Positions 6,085 through 6,970 of a stretch of DNA of 6,970 nt are shown here, piece after piece (the stretch's first letter is position 1; each line of letters begins with the position of its first letter). The stretch lies in NCBI GenBank assembly GCA_030603465.1, contig JAUVXT010000134.1, forward strand, positions 1 through 6,970, read 5' to 3'. The notes under the pieces are model-generated. The model saw only the letters and a program-made list of their open reading frames with translations, did not search any database and was not told the DNA's origin. The stretch is from Deltaproteobacteria bacterium. Lineage in GTDB: Bacteria; Desulfobacterota; Syntrophia; Syntrophales; UBA2210. Made by a program: the position numbers and the translations under genes.

Positions 6085-6770
6085 GAGTGCACCTCCACGT
6101 TGTCGAGATCAAGTACTCCGCAGTTGAGTTCTGCCCGGAAGAATTGGGGCTTTATGTTGCTGGGGTTGGAGTAATCCATATCATAGAGCATCCAGCCCAG
6201 ATCCCGTGTTTCAGAAATGGGGGCAGCCGGTTCGGCTTGGGGGTCCACCAATCGAACTTGTGCCGAAAATTCACGGCAGCCAAGATAGGGCTGATTGAAA
6301 CACTGACCTTTGCTGGCACGGCGTTCGAACATGGCGGCATATTTGGCCGGTTTTTCATCCTGCCGGACGATTTCCAGTTCTTCCGTGTCATGAAGATATT
6401 CAGGGACCGGATTGTACACCTTGCCGCGCTTTCCCGGAGGAATAAACTCGAACTCGGCAAAAAGCCTGTACTTTACATCGCGCAGGAAAAGACCGGCTTT
6501 CTGCTGCCGATTATCCTCGATAAAAATATGACTCTTTCTTGTTGAGGCGATCGCTCCCACTTCGTTGCGACGCACTGAAATCCACCGAATGGGCGAGAGC
6601 ACTTCGATGCGGGTTACCCGCCAGCGAATAGCCGGTTTCCAGAGAATCGCATCATAAACTGCTCGCGAAGCCGACGGTGTGATTACATCGTAACTGACGC
6701 GTTCAACTTTCATCTCCGGGCGGGTAAAGCAGGCATAAGGCCCACTTACCTCTAAGCAGAATCCTTTCAT
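6081..6770 (-). CDS. cas5: Cas5c (Cas5d), type I-C pre-crRNA endoribonuclease and Cascade subunit
   Basis: This 229-residue protein has the length usual for Cas5c. The N-terminus contains GPYACFTRPEMKVERVSYDV (residues 10-29), TPSASRAVYDAI (31-42) and WKPAIRW (44-50), followed by RRNEVG (67-72), LRDVKYRL (96-103) and KGQCFNQPYLGCREF (154-168); all are family hallmarks. In subtype I-C this RAMP protein replaces Cas6: it cuts pre-crRNA at the repeat and stays on the crRNA 5' handle. The start at 6770 is set by a Shine-Dalgarno GAGGTGA at 6780-6774. The stop overlaps the cas8c start as ATGA, implying translational coupling. One oddity: in Bacillus halodurans Cas5d the catalytic set is Y46/K116/H117, and by motif alignment K143 here is followed by Y144 instead of His. 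Identity is very secure; only the catalytic detail is open. Confidence 0.96.
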   Translation of the reverse strand: MKGFCLEVSGPYACFTRPEMKVERVSYDVITPSASRAVYDAILWKPAIRWRVTRIEVLSPIRWISVRRNEVGAIASTRKSHIFIEDNRQQKAGLFLRDVKYRLFAEFEFIPPGKRGKVYNPVPEYLHDTEELEIVRQDEKPAKYAAMFERRASKGQCFNQPYLGCREFSAQVRLVDPQAEPAAPISETRDLGWMLYDMDYSNPSNIKPQFFRAELNCGVLDLDNVEVHS

Positions 6771-6793
6771 AGTTCACCTCTCTTTAATATGTT

Positions 6794-6970
6794 TCAAGCC
6801 ATTAAATCTTCAGGAGCCCAGCCGCTTCCAAACAGATCAAGGCCATGGCAAAGATCATAGCGACCGATCCAGCACCATAAACCCGGCCACACCTCTTCCA
6901 ACAATCCATCCATTTTTGCTTTTTCAAAGTCTCTTCTGGACAAGTTCACGGTATAACGCTGCAATTTTCG
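6794..6970 (-). CDS. cas3: Cas3, type I-C helicase-nuclease, C-terminal 58 residues only (5' part outside window)
   Basis: The minus-strand frame entering from the right edge runs 58 codons to a TGA at 6796-6794. Its residues include LQRYTVNLSRRDF, then WCWIGRYD, GLDLFG and the end APEDLMA. The pattern LQRYTV, then an aromatic-rich YD...GL segment, then stop is typical of the extreme C-terminus of I-C Cas3. Cas3 is the HD nuclease/SF2 helicase recruited by Cascade to degrade target DNA. The HD and helicase motifs are not in the window, so integrity of the enzyme cannot be judged. The position directly upstream of cas5c, 23 bp from its start, is the canonical I-C gene order and supports the assignment strongly. 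Confidence 0.87.
   Translation of the reverse strand, partial: RKLQRYTVNLSRRDFEKAKMDGLLEEVWPGLWCWIGRYDLCHGLDLFGSGWAPEDLMA

Overview
The window is almost entirely one bacterial type I-C (subtype Csd/Dvulg) CRISPR-Cas operon, transcribed on the minus strand (right to left in these coordinates). In transcription order it holds the 3' end of cas3 (6970-6794), cas5c (6770-6081), cas8c (6084-4330) with an internal in-frame cas11c start (4707-4330), cas7c (4309-3353), a non-cas insert with a full-length Bro-N family gene (3181-2351), cas4 (2197-1565), cas1 (1568-537) and cas2 (524-234). About 230 bp of leader-like DNA follows up to the left edge. No CRISPR repeat lies inside the window; the array is expected just beyond position 1 and the rest of cas3 just beyond position 6970. 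Nothing convincing is encoded on the plus strand.

The cas genes are intact and packed like an operon. cas5c/cas8c and cas4/cas1 each overlap as ATGA, and clear Shine-Dalgarno sequences precede most starts. Cas3 (nuclease-helicase), Cas5c (pre-crRNA processing), Cas8c, Cas11c and Cas7c make up the interference side. Cas4, Cas1 and Cas2 make up the adaptation side, which acquires spacers at the leader.

The exception is the junction between cas7c and cas4 (2198-3352). It holds a Bro-N/antirepressor-like gene in the same orientation, preceded by a 41-codon candidate small ORF carrying an 11-G run (11 C on the plus strand) and followed by a start-less open frame that reads like the end of a winged-helix domain. 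This cargo between the two modules is the least ordinary part of the window. Other points of interest are a KY pair in Cas5c where relatives have KH at a catalytic position, a charged insertion in Cas7c, and the leader's GCGAACC/GGTTCGC inverted repeat with a TTGACA element.

The protein sequences look like those of I-C systems of Gram-negative, Desulfovibrio-like bacteria. This is an impression from family recall, not a taxonomic assignment; no housekeeping gene is present to anchor the host.
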